NCBI GenBank assembly: GCA_016801885.1
Contig: CM028889.1
Span: 16,386,501-16,450,500 of the forward strand
DNA: 64,000 nucleotides
Direction: 5' to 3'
Origin: Toxotes chatareus
Taxonomy: Eukaryota; Chordata; Actinopteri; Toxotidae
Each line of letters begins with the position of its first letter. Positions within the stretch are counted from its first letter, which is position 1. Position numbers and translations under genes: made by a program. The notes under the pieces are model-generated. The model made no database searches. It was given only the letters and a program-made list of their open reading frames with translations, and was not told where the DNA came from. Below, piece by piece: positions 44,953 to 56,930 of this stretch.

Positions 44953-47900
44953 TGACCAGTGGCATTTGCTCACTTTATTTTTGTTGCACTGTCTCACAAG
45001 CGTGGATATCAGCCTGTTGTCTTTGTGTGAGCAGCAATTGGTGAGTCCCTGTGACTGATTTAAAGGCTGCGTTGTGGCTGAATGGACTGTTTGTGCCAGT
45101 TACCCAATAAGGATGTCAGGCTTTTCTCCACGGTGAACACTTTTTTTTCCTTCACTGGCATCACAACCCTTGTTAGCTAACAATGCGTAAGGAACAAGGA
45201 CCAATTTCAAGTTGCAGATCTTGCAAATGATGTGTTAGCTACTCTATAGCAAAATCAGGCAAATGACAGAGGTTGTGAATGTGTCAGAAGCAGGCAGGGG
45301 ATTGCAGGAAGTTAAAGCATTTAGATTTACATCCCATTGCTTATTTGGCACGTAAATTGTGGGTTTGTGTTTTCAGATGCAATCTTTTCTGTTGCTAAAC
45401 CACCTACATGGAGCCATACTGTGCGGATAACTGCTCGCCATTAAAGGGAATAAACAAGGCTGTAAAAGAAAGCTATGGCAAATTTGATGTAATGTGCAGG
45501 CCTTTGGTGAGCCAGAATACCTCCCCTTTCATGACTGATTTTATTTTACGATTGGCAATCAGTAAAACGCTGTGCGCCAGTGTGTTCCCCTCCCTGCCAT
45601 TTTGTGAAACATTTGTTTCCACTTGCCAAAGGCCTCTGCTGCAGCGGGGGATTCGGTACCCCTGAAATGGCAGGTGAAACTTTGTGCTTGCCTAAATAAT
45701 TTCCTAGCAGAACATTACACGACAAGGACACGGGCAGTGGAAAGTGAGGGTCAATTCAAACTCTGGTGACAAGAAACAACATGGATATTAGCCGATGGCT
45801 CTCACATAGCCCTCTGTTCTCTGCTTAAGTGGCAGCCTCCCTGAGCTTATCTGGCATCTCTTCTTTATTGCTGCACTCATTTTGTGCTTCTCAGGAAGGT
45901 ATTTTGAAGAAAAGCAAGTCCAAAGTGCAAAACTGGGTCATGAAAACTCCTGTCCTCTGGTCACAGAGCGATATGTGTGTAACATATTGGCCTGGTTTCT
46001 GATCGTAGCGCACGCATTTTACATAGTGCTGAAAACACTACCTAGGTTTCAGATAAGATATGCTGTGTGCTATTAGCGGTGTGTGTTCAAGTCAATCCCA
46101 AGACAACTGAAGGAAATGTCTGTGAACATAGCGATAGGCAAAAAACACTTTACGGGAATTCACCAGATGAGTGGGATTTTTTTTAAAAATTAGAGATTAT
46201 CATTTTAAAAATAAAAATTAAACCCGGTCCATGAGCAATAATTACTTTCTATCACTTGGATAATTTGCAGATAATTTGAAAATTACAAACAAATTTGTAG
46301 TGATTGGGAAAAAAAGAGCTTAATTGTTTTCATAATTACATATTATACATGGTAGTCGTTTTACTTGCTCTCATTTAATTTGTTACATTTATAGTTTTTC
46401 TTAATTTAAACACGAACAGTATAGGCAACACACACATACACACATAGAGCAACATACACCAACTCTGTCTCATTCTTTGTGCTATGTGAACATGACTTGT
46501 CCTTATCTGTGCACAGCTGCAACACTATTTGGGAAAATATTCAATTTCTGTGTGACAGAGGAGAACCTGGGAGGCAAGGCTCTAAGCAAACAGCAGTTAT
46601 TGCAGCTCTGCCATAGCAGCCGAGAGCAAGGCCTGGCTGGGAGAGAGGGGGGATCTGCGGACGTCTGCCAGGGGAAGGAGTAATGTCTCGGCTGGATTAT
46701 ATGAGAGCGAAGCACATCCACACTTAAAAGCCCCTTTTCCAACAAGACAGGGCTGTTATTTAGGAATGGTGTGGGTAAACACGTCAGAGCAATATATTTC
46801 CTCCATATAGGCTGCTGTTGTCCTTGACAATTGTGACTCATTGCAAGTGAGAAAAGTTTTACTCCTCATGCCTGTTTTTTTTTTTCCCTTGTTCTTCTTT
46901 TTTTCTAAAATAATTTTATGTTAGGCTGTGGGCGTTCTTTAGACTATTCAGACTAACATTATCCCAGCGAAATACAAAAAGCACTGCTCAACATTAGAAT
47001 ATAATTTTACTTTTATTCAAATGACTGTTTTTTTCATACATTTATGTGTTTTTTTTTCTTTTTTCTTTTTTTTTGTGCTGTACTTTAGCTCTGGCTGTCT
47101 ATCAAATGATTTGCATACCTATTGTGCTGAGTTACATACGATTTAGCAATTAAGTGAACTGTGATACTCCCCCAGAATACTGAGTATGAAATTCAAACAG
47201 TCTGTGATAGCATCAGCTGGAAAAAAACAACAACCCACTAAAGCTGTGTTTTTAAAAAAAAAAAAAAAAAAACACCAATAGTGTGTCATCCAATAGGTGA
47301 AAGTGGAACAAAGGACAGTTTGTGATTCAGCAAAAATGTGTGGTTCGCTAGTTCTTCTTATGTGCATATTGACGTACTGAGTGCTTTAATTCAGAAAACT
47401 ACAGTAGATGCTTTCCTATATTGAAGTCTTTATGTTGGAATGTAGTTAGCAAAGCAGCATTGATTTTTTTTAAAAGATCAAACACACCAAACAGTAAGTG
47501 AAAAAATGTGAGATTCGCAAGTAAATGCTCTCCAAACCACTGTGCAATGGCGAGTTTGCAGTTGAAATCCTTCCAGGTACACCTTATACCCACTGTAATG
47601 TATATGCATCGCCACATATTTCATCCTATATGCTTATTTGGTTATCTGGTTGATTTGGAAATCTGAGGCTTTGATAAATGATATTTTATTGTACAGTATT
47701 TAGTTGGAGAGTGTGGAAGCTTTGTTCCTGTAAAGTATTTGCCAAGTCAGATGGTGTTGAGCGTCTGGTCTGGGAGTTTCAGAGGAATATCACAGGCCTG
47801 GTAAGTTGCTAAAAACTAAGCTAATCAACAAAATAATTGTCTGTTCAATTGCTAGCATGCCAGAGACATCAAACACAGCCGAGGTTGAAAAAACAATCAA

Positions 47901-48243
47901 ATTATCTCTTAATGATTGCTCACGCTGACAGATGAGCACTTGTGAGTTGGTTTTGTTTGGAGGCGACATATGTGTGGGAGAATGAAGTTTGCGGTGGCTC
48001 ACTCATAAATTCGGAGTACATTTTTAGAATCTACATAGATATCTATCATCACCTGTAGGAAAAACAGCTTTTATCTTATTATGTGGTTTTTGGCATTGAA
48101 ACAGAGAGAACCGTATTAGTCTATTAATTTTCTGCAGTGAATCATGAAGCCTGCTGCTTTTATCCGCACAGTTCCCTCCATGTGTGGTCCACAAAAAAAT
48201 GTTTCTGTTTCCTCTGTAGACTAAAGTTTGGCCCCTATGTCTG

Positions 48244-48360
48244 CTCTCCTCTCTCTCTCTCTCTCTCCCTCTTTTCTCTCACCCTCTCTCTCTCCTCTCT
48301 CTCTCTCGCTTTCTCCCTCCTTCTCTCCTCCTCTCTCTCTTTCTCTTTCTTTCTCTCTCT
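48244..48360. repeat. CT-rich polypyrimidine tract of about 117 bases
   Basis: Nearly pure C and T, mostly CT dinucleotides with interruptions. It ends directly at GCGTAG, an AG acceptor. It is long enough to form triplex (H-DNA) structure in principle. It would act as an exceptionally strong polypyrimidine tract for the candidate exon that follows. Confidence 0.85.
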
Positions 48361-48366
48361 GCGTAG

Positions 48367-48546
48367 ATAATGTCTCTTCAAATGATTTAACCGCCCTCGT
48401 TGAGACTCCTTCCAGTAATTGAACAAGCAGAGACTGGGCGCTTTACAGGAAAACAGTAGTCATATTATCTCCACTACTCTGAGATTCAACAAAACTCTAC
48501 CTTGGATTGGACTTTGCGGCGGACTGCTTCGAGGGTCTGAATTGAA
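48367..48546 (+). other. Candidate second non-coding exon
   Basis: The segment starts right after the polypyrimidine tract and AG at 48365-48366 and ends at TTGAA|GTAAGG, a good donor. It is 180 bases long. It contains stops in all frames and only tiny ATG frames (for example MSLQMI near 48370), so it would be a 5' leader exon. Same strand and order as the candidate first exon make a spliced leader plausible. Both sites could be chance in a 64 kb window, and no coding support exists. Confidence 0.28.
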
Positions 48547-50479
48547 GTAAGGAATCAGGTTTACTTTCTCTCCATGAAAAAGAAAAAAATATATATATCC
48601 ACAGCAAAATGGGTGTCGTAATTTTCTGTAGACGCGATATATTGAAAGTGTCTCACAATTGAAATGCATGTCTAGTAAGATCCACCTGAGGGTAAAGTGC
48701 AGCCTTGGGTGGTGCTTGTTTGACTTAAGCATGCGCGCGAGAGAGGCGCGGTCATAATTAATCAGAAATCTGCTTTTGCAAACCATGAGAATGCCTGTAG
48801 CAAAAATTAGTGCAAAACTGATTCTAGTTGTTTAATTATATATCATTAGAATTATGATAGAATTACAAATAATCATATTTACATGTATGCATAATTTACA
48901 AATTATTATTATTATTATTTCAACAGACAAATCTCCTGATGTGAAAATATGTCTCAAACCTGCGTATTTCAGTGTGATTGCTTCAGGTTAGAATTTGTTT
49001 TGTTTTTTTGGCAGAGCAGGGGGAGCTTTGATTGTGTGGCTGTGGAGTAGAATTGACCTTATGTGTCAGAATGAGGTTTTTCTACGCCTTGTTTCGTACA
49101 GAGCTCTCTTAGACTGAAATGGCCTTAGGAGGAGTTGTTCTTGACAGAGATGCATTGTTTCAGGCAGCCAATAAACCACTGCACTGAGTGGCTACATCTG
49201 TGAACCTCATCTTGACTACAGTGTGGGGCTAGCAACAACACGGCAACTGTCACAGCTGCACCTGCTGCTGTCTCAGTACAGAGCCTCCCTCTCTGTTGCC
49301 CATAGAACCGCATCACTTCTCTGCGTGACAAGCCAGAGGCAATGGTCTTTGCTTGGGTCAACTGGAAAGAAGCTTCTTGGGAAAACATTTGAAAACAGAG
49401 GACAAAATGTCAGTCCCGAAAAGAGATGTTGAAATAAAATTTCTGCCCTCGGGGCCAGGATTTGGTTTCTTTGGAGCTTGGGTATAAAATTCCCATCTGT
49501 GAAACATAGCGGGGTTTAAGAGTGCTGGCTTAGTAAAACCTGACCACCACTTGAGTGTTCATTCTTCAGCGCATTTGTCCAGCTACAGTCACAGTCTGGG
49601 GGTATGATATGACAGCAAGTTGTCTCTCCACAATAATGTGAATGATGAATACAGATAAATGGAGCTGACTCTTCTGCACACACACCGCCCTGCTTGTGTA
49701 TTGAGGCCATTCAGAAGATGATCTGATGAGCTAAGAAGAGATTCAGGAGCATTAAAGGCTTTTAAATCTCATATGTACTCATATTTGCTCCGCCGCTGTT
49801 AAAAGTCACAGAGCTAGGATCTAGCATTGCAATAACAAAACTGCATTTTTTTGTTATTTTTGTTTTGCTATTTGGTTCACTGAATACCTGAAAGAGAAAA
49901 CAAGAAGCAAGACATATATCGCATAAAATGACTATTGGATCAATTGTACATCACAACAAAGCCATCATGCTGTCTCAGAAAAAAAAGATTATTGAAGGGG
50001 AACAATGCCGAGAGGATTTCCAGCCAGGAGAAGTGATGCAACATGTCCACTTTCCTGCTTTCCTGCCAAATTGAATGTAGGAGTGTGAAAAGCAATGCAG
50101 GGACATGAGGAGTGGGTCTGACGTGAATGCAGATAGTGTGGGATTAACACAGGGAAGATTGAGCGACAGTGGCCGGTGACTTCTCTTTACAGCTTTGCTT
50201 GTACAGCTGTGCCAGGCCTGGCATTCACGGCTGCCTGTTGGATCCAACTCCTCCTCCAGTGTTGGGGGGCGGGGGTGTAGGTAATGAACATCTTAAATAT
50301 TGCAGATAAGTTGAGCTCCTGAATATGTGTGTGTGTGTGGATTATTCATGTATTTATAATGAAAATTGGAATGCTTAATATTAACACCTCAGTTTGTGTC
50401 TGTATGATTTGATCTTTTTGGCATTTGAACAGGCAAAATGCATATACAGGCTGCCCTAATCATTCACCATGCCTGCTTC

Positions 50480-50650
50480 TAAATGAGGTGTGAGGCCGCT
50501 CTGCTGGTGTGAATTCTGCTATAAATCACACATAGACTGACTGCTTTAACCATTAGACTGACCTGTTTGTCTAATTCAGCTATCCCGTCCCCTAGCACGG
50601 GTTTTAATAATTAAGACGAGTGTGAGAACTGCAGCTTCTACTTCACACCT
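50480..50650. promoter_or_regulatory. Candidate conserved non-coding element
   Basis: Dense block with GTGAGGCCGCTCTGCTGG, CTGCTTTAACCATTAGACTG, TTTGTCTAATTCAGC and GGTTTTAATAATTAAGACG. Homeodomain-type cores and no open frame. Inferred enhancer candidate. Confidence 0.27.
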
Positions 50651-51409
50651 TGTGCGTAATCACTGGAAGTGAGATGTGGGGAAGCATGAAGATATGGAAT
50701 TAGCCACAAAAGGACAATCAGGTTGAGTAGGGTATATTATAGAATCCTTCAAATCAGGGCAGCACATATATAGATAACATATGGATCTTCCATGGCGACA
50801 CTAAAATATTTATTTGGGGCTCACAAAAAGGCGGTTATTATTTTTGGTCATCGCTGTTTAACAAAAGTCAGAGCGCTATTACTGGGTCGCTGTCCTGTGC
50901 TGACCATGAATCTCCAATACATCTACTTTCCCTTAGAAGAAAAACAGTCTTGTTTTCAGCTTTGTGAGAAGTATTCTTCAGCTAATGGGTTTTTAAAAGG
51001 TTTATTTAGCTTAAGAAGTACAAGAATTTTCTCAGTCCATGAAGGAACATTTAATCCTTCACTTTATCTGAAAAAATGTAAATTGCCAAATTTGGAGCTG
51101 CATGGCTTTCTTTGGACAGCAAAGAAATGGGCTGTTTTTTTTTTTTTTTTTTTATCTACTCACTGTTCGTCAAACTATTTTTAAAAATAATTTTAGTTGT
51201 GTAATCAGCCCCGTTACGCTGTGACCCATCAATTGCACGAAAGTAGATGAAATTCTTGAATTTATTGGAGTGCAAAATCACAATTGTAATTTGTTAAAAA
51301 AAAAAAAAAAAAACCCTCAAGTTTCAGGTTTTACAGAGTGTTTTATGGGGCTGGCTGACACTTCATAAAAACAGTCTATAAAGCCTGAAATGCCTTTTTG
51401 AGGAATCTT

Positions 51410-51620
51410 CTTTTTTTTGGACATGGATGATGCTGATTGGTCATCATCGGCTAATTAATGAAACGCTGAAAAGCCGATATGGGGAAGCTAGTGTAAAATT
51501 TTTAATCTTAATCTTCAATCTGCCTCTGTTTATGCGGTCATAAGAAATATGACTAGCACACACCGCCCTGCATTAAAACGATCATGTGTTTTTGTCCTTA
51601 TGAATCACCCAGTTATAAAA
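51410..51620. promoter_or_regulatory. Candidate conserved non-coding element
   Basis: Dense block with GATTGGTCATCATCGGCTAA, GCTAATTAATGAAACGC, GTTTATGCGGTCATAAG and CATTAAAACGATCATG. The CTAATTAATG word is a strong homeodomain-type site and GGTCATAAG and TTTATGCGG add others. No coding frame. One of the better enhancer candidates in the window. Confidence 0.3.
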
Positions 51621-51849
51621 TCAAAAGCAAGGTTAAACGATGACCAGACAGAAAGCCCTGAGCAAACTGCAGGAATTCTCAAGTATTGTATCTGTGCCAG
51701 AAAACACACGTCTCATTTTTAGCTCCAGCATCAGCAGCTGAACCAATGTGATGAGTGCTATTCTGTGGTAGTTGATGGAAATGGGGAAAAAGGCAGCGTA
51801 AAGAGGACAGTCAAAAGGGGGGCAGAAATGGGCGCTTTTTTGTCGTTGC

Positions 51850-52020
51850 AAAAAGTGGAGCCAGTGGCATTTCTGTCATTCATCAGCCTGAGCTGATTAC
51901 TAGTGAGTCTGGAGTGAGCTGACAGGATGCAGCTCCTGCAGCCATTATCATCAGAAATAGGTCCAGCAGGCCCGGGGGCAGGCGAGGAGCTGCAGCTTGA
52001 AGAGGCCGAGACCTGCTTAA
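51850..52020. promoter_or_regulatory. Candidate conserved non-coding element
   Basis: GC-balanced block with CAGCCTGAGCTGATTACTAG, CAGCTCCTGCAGCCATTATC and GGAGCTGCAGCTTGAAGAGG. It has several CAGCTG-like E-box cores and one GATTA word. No open frame. It sits about 240 bases after the previous candidate, so the two may be one element. Confidence 0.25.
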
Positions 52021-54269
52021 AGGATGGAAGAGTTTGCTGTGCTTTGCCTTATAACATCTCTCTGAGTATGGTGGTGAGGTAATATTTTATTTTTTTGTTT
52101 TGTTTGGTTTAGATAATTAGCATTAACTTTAAAAGTTCTGCCTATGATGAACCCTGGGAACTTTTGCTCTGTAAAAGGCGGTGGTGAAATGCAGCTACCG
52201 AACAATGATGCCGAGACTTAACAGTGAGCGAGAGACGGTGAATGAAACACCTAACACCTTACTGCAAGGGCCATAAGAGGTATTTTTTACTCTTTCACCT
52301 GAAAAGACTCGTGGGTTGGAAACAGCGCAGTACAGGGAGGGGTGTGCAGACATTACTTGGGGACAGTGCGAAAATATTCTGAAGTTACTGCCACACAACG
52401 CTCTCAGCTGCACACTTGGTATTTAAACTTTAACAGAAGTTAAACATTTTGCGCCAAGACAGAAATGTTTAATGAAGCTTTCATAACACGATTCATACAA
52501 CTGGAGCATGCAATAATAGCCCCAAACAAAAGAGCTAATTGGCGCTGTGGATATTTTGGTGTATGAAACATAAAAGGACGACAGAGATGGAAAATATTCA
52601 CAGGACGGGAATAAATATTTATTATTGACTCTCCTTTATTTCTCCTTTAAAGTTACAGTGTGTCACTGATTTCAACCTGTGGCTGTTATTCACACAGTTT
52701 TTTTTTTTTTAACCACACTTCAATAAACTTTATGCAAATCAAGATATTGTTTTTAAAGCTGGTATTTTACGTTAATGATTTACTGACCTTTTGTCAGAAA
52801 CTCACTAAAGTTGCTCTCCGTATTGAGAAATGCTGAATGTTTTTGGTCACACCTGACCTGACCTGGTTAACAACAGTACAACAACAGCATAAAAATGTGT
52901 TTAAAATAGAGCGTAAATCTGTATTGTATTGCATTAATTAGCAAGTGTTTTTCCGTGTTTTGCGATGATTGATTTTCAATCATTTGAACTGTGTTGCAGA
53001 GGACGGCAGTATCTAAGGGGTACTTCGTGTGTAAGGTGGAGAAAGTGATGTGTAAACCTAAGGCAGACTGAAATTAACAAGACTGTATTAATTATGTAAA
53101 ATGCAAAACTCTTCACACATTAGTAAGTGCATCTCATTCTCATGTCTTTTTTAATGTTGTAACACACTAATTATACACAGAGACAGTTAATTGTTGATTA
53201 TGTTAACAGAAATGGGTCACGCAAAGGTAAAACTCCTTCCATGATATGATCTAACAGCCATTTAAGTCAAATAAAACATTATCTTTCATCTACACGGCTG
53301 AGGGCATTATGCTGCTCTGAATGGTGCATCATGCTAAGAAACACCTCACAGAGACGCTTGTTGTTGTTCAGAGGAGAATTTTCCTCCCCAACAAGAGTCC
53401 TTGTCAAAGTATTACCTTCTCTCCCACCATGGGACTCTGTTATCACACTCACTTCATATTCATAGTGAGTCTTATTCTCCTGTCATTATTTTGTATAACT
53501 TAGAGCTGTAGCAATTACACTTCAGTGGATTACCTATGCAGAGATACAGAGATTAAAATCTCTGCTTCGTGCTACCTCCAGCGCGGCAGTTCAAAGGTGT
53601 GACCCGTACTGCAATCTGCTATCGTTTGGCAGAGCACAAAATTGGTCAACCTTTCAGAGTTTGTTTGGGAATTTGAATCCCTTTGGTATTCAAAACAGGA
53701 GGGCCTTATGACAGGGAGATAATTTCCTAGTAAATGTTTTATCGCAGTCTGCTTGACAGTCTCCTGTATCAGCCTGCTCGCTCTCCTTGTGTCTTCAGAT
53801 TCTCTGACTTTGGTCCAGTTATTCAGAGGAAATAAAAAAAAAAAAAGAACAAAAAAACGAAAGCCCTATTTGTCCCCCCATCCCCTCCTACCCCTCCTCT
53901 TTTTGTTATCACAAAAGAGCAAACACATATTAAATATACACAAGGTGCAGAAGCAGTGATTGCTGTATCTGCTGTCCTACTGTGGGTGGCAGGGGACGAT
54001 AACATAAGCCACGGATTCATTTACATAATTTTTTTTAATCATGTCAAGCCTGCATCGTGGTCAGTCAGAAGCAGGGGAATATTCTTGAAAAGAGATATTT
54101 TTGCTTAAATGACACAGTACTTTTTAACAAAATATGCTGAACATTATATTTTATAATTGTTCCTGTTTTGTCACCTTTTACCAGTGGCATGTGATCTATT
54201 GAGTGTAAGCCAAGTGTTTGCTTCATGACATCTCACTCATCCAAACTGGGGCAGAAACTTTTCTCATAT

Positions 54270-54273
<4 letters not shown>

Positions 54274-54313
<40 letters not shown>
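54274..54313. repeat. (CT)n microsatellite, 20 units
   Basis: A pure CT array of about 40 bases. It ends in TCAG, so it resembles an acceptor, but no donor or coding segment follows within a reasonable distance. Confidence 0.95.
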
Positions 54314-54315
<2 letters not shown>

Positions 54316-54691
54316 CCCAAAGTGAGAGGCTGCTCCATTGTACAGTGAGTAGGCAGGAGTGACATCCTATTGCACCTTAGTTATTAAATAGGGGGTTGGA
54401 ATGAGCCAATCTGTGCTTGTTTGCATCACAATCCCCCACACAGTGCTGATGTTATGCTAATGAACACTGTGGAGAAGGCTCAGCCCCAAAACTGTCCTCT
54501 CTCTTTCACAGCTGAAGGTGGGGAGAGGGCAAGGAGTAGTGACCCTGAAACTGCACAAGGAAATCTAATGATGCAGCCTGAAAATTCAAAGCAACTTAAA
54601 TGACACTTTTTTTTTTTTTTTTGGTCATGTTGCTGTGTATAAATGTGGTATTAGATACTTGCTTGTCTTTTTTTACTCTACTGCCCCACCC

Positions 54692-54716
54692 TTTTTTTTT
54701 TTTTTTTTTTTTTTTT
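54692..54716. repeat. T tract of 25 bases
   Basis: A pure T run, with a shorter one at 54608-54622. In the minus orientation it could be a poly(A) tail, but I see no retroposed body next to it. Confidence 0.9.
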
Positions 54717-56689
54717 GAGAATATGTTTCATGTTATTGTGCAGAAAAGCGTGTAAAGCATTCATTTCTGAGCAGCAGCTAAATGCCTTTTAGACATTGTC
54801 TTGACATGTGTCTTTGAAAAAAAGGCCCAATATACCTTCATCAGATTTAAAAAGCACCATTACCTGTCAGGGCAGTACTGAGTGAAGATTTAGGGCTGAC
54901 AAGTGATTGCATCCTGGAAAGACTACACCCACTTCTTTTGTCTGAGCTTCCTGTCGAGTCACAGTGCTATACCTTGTTTTAGGTTGACATACGCCGCTTC
55001 CCCTTGTCTGACAAAGGCATTCGTGCCATCTTTTAGATTGAAAATAGATACGGCAGCTCTGGGATAGAAATGTGCTAAGATGAAGTAGGCTACAGTAGAT
55101 CCACTCCACTGCTGGAATCATCTGTATAGTATTGCTTCTGTTGTAAGGGTAAGGTCCTTGTGCTGTTTTCTATTTCAGTGAGGATGGAGATTATGTGGCG
55201 TCCCTTATTTTGGTTGTCTTTGTCCTTCCTCTGAGCCACAGAAAGGTGAAAAGCCTCAATTAGACACTGAGCCAAGGTCGGTCACATTATGCACAATGCC
55301 TCACATCTGAAAGAATTAGCACCCTTGCAAAATCAAAATATCCATCACTCTAGAAACGCAGTCGCTGCTTTCCAAGCTTGTACATTTTTAGGATTTTTGA
55401 GTGTCTGTCTTGAACAAATGTGTGCAGGGAGAAAAATATATTGCACATGCTCAAGTGAAATGATGAGGTTAATCCAGGTAAGAGGTATTATTAAGCTATT
55501 GTTAAATATACCAGTCACAAAGGAGGAGATGTAGCTCAACAAGCAAAGCAAACAAAGAAGAGAAGGATTTTGGGGCTTTTAGACGATTGAGATGTGGATT
55601 GTGCAAAACGGGCTGTGACTCAATATCAGGATTGTACATTCAGTGTAAGCCAAGGATTTAGTTAATGACACATTTCATTCAAGATAGAGTTGAAACATTC
55701 CCCCATTTTTTGGCCTCATAGATAATTGCTCAGTTTCTCTTTTGTTTTCTCAAATTGCTTAGATGAGGAAAGACATGGATAAATGGCTTATTTTCCTGCT
55801 CGCTCCCCTTCCATTGTAAATGTCTCTCACAAGTCATCTTCTCCGTTACCTTCTTCATGTTTTGTGTTGCTGCCCACTACCTTAAAAATTAATCATCCTG
55901 TTTAATAACGCCTCACGATCACAGTGCATTATTGATGGTGAGGTCCTTAATAGAAGGATGGAGCAAGGTTTTTTAACCATTCAGCTGCTCATTTTGAAAG
56001 GGTGGGTGTAAAGGGGGGGGGGGGTCACAAAAGCTGCTTACTGGTGCATATCTGAGTAAATACAGCACATTATTATCGTAGACTAAAACCAGGCCCCGTG
56101 CATCCAAAAGGGGCTTGGTCCTTTTTATGCAAACAAACATGTTGTTTTTAGATGAGCGGCAACACAAAAAATAAATAAGTTACACAAGCTGTAGAACTCA
56201 GTAACAGTTTTTCAGTGAATGTGACCCCAGTGAGCAAATCTCTGACCTCCACTGTTTACTTATTTGTTCACCATTGTTCAGTTGTTCAGGCCAACATGAC
56301 TGACTTAGACATTTTTTACCTGACACCCAGTAGTTGTGTGTGGCTGTGAATGTGCAGTTGCTCCTGTTTTTGCCCCCACTGCTTGACCTTTCTTAGCCAC
56401 ATTGCATTGTATTATTTTTGCATGAACGCAACAGTGATGTACTTGTCCTGAAATTGAGAAGATGAGTTTGGGAGAGTGGCTAGGCCAACTGCCGAGCTTA
56501 GTTTGTATAATCCCTGATTTGTTTTGACTAATTTAGCCACGGCAAACAGGATCACACAACAAATGTTTCTTTTATGGTGTCCTAATGTGCTCTCAGAGCA
56601 AAAACCCTGAAAGTATTTATCTGCACATACTAATTGGACTTGGTTTCTGGACAGGGGGGTATCCACTACATATTGCATGTGCTCTGTGT

Positions 56690-56930
56690 ATTTCAAGGTG
56701 AATCATACCGTGTCAAGGACTTATTGGACTTGATTGGCAGGTGCTATCACCATGAGATGCCCATATAATGGCAGGGCTCCCATTCCTGACCTTCCTATTT
56801 ATCTAGCCGTATTAATGTCAGCCTATTAATTCCTCAGCGGAGGAACATTTGCCAAAGACACCGTTTAACGGCCCTGGCTGAATCATTCTTATCTCAACAG
56901 ACCTGAAAGGAATAGTTTTGTGCTATCAGC
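56690..56930. promoter_or_regulatory. Candidate conserved non-coding element
   Basis: A dense block containing GGACTTGATTGGCAGGTGC (TTGGC and an E-box CAGGTG), CTATTTATCTAGCCGTATTA, GCCTATTAATTCCTCAGCGG and GTTTAACGGCCCTGGCTG. Balanced, with no repeats and no open frame, and distinct from AT-rich DNA on both sides. It is the most enhancer-like block of the right half by texture. Confidence 0.32.

Larger units (their letters stand above)
42110..48243 (+). other. Candidate first intron, part 1
   Basis: If the donor at 42110 is used, this is intron. It begins with GTAAGAG and a long T run (42119-42135). It contains a second T run (42310-42327), a GAAA-rich microsatellite (42792-42835), a CpG-richer patch at 43080-43240, a GA-rich run (43326-43363) and an AC run (44936-44952). 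Frames of up to 117 codons occur, without recognisable domains. No gene is supported. Confidence 0.45.

Noticed and set aside
48137..48426. Frames on both strands rich in Ser-Leu or Arg-Glu
   Set aside because: They are direct translations of the CT microsatellite and carry no information.
50792..51184. 130-codon frame on the plus strand
   Set aside because: It is the longest non-LINE frame but it lies in AT-rich DNA, ends in a T-run-encoded poly-Phe stretch, has no recognisable domain and no splice context. A chance frame.
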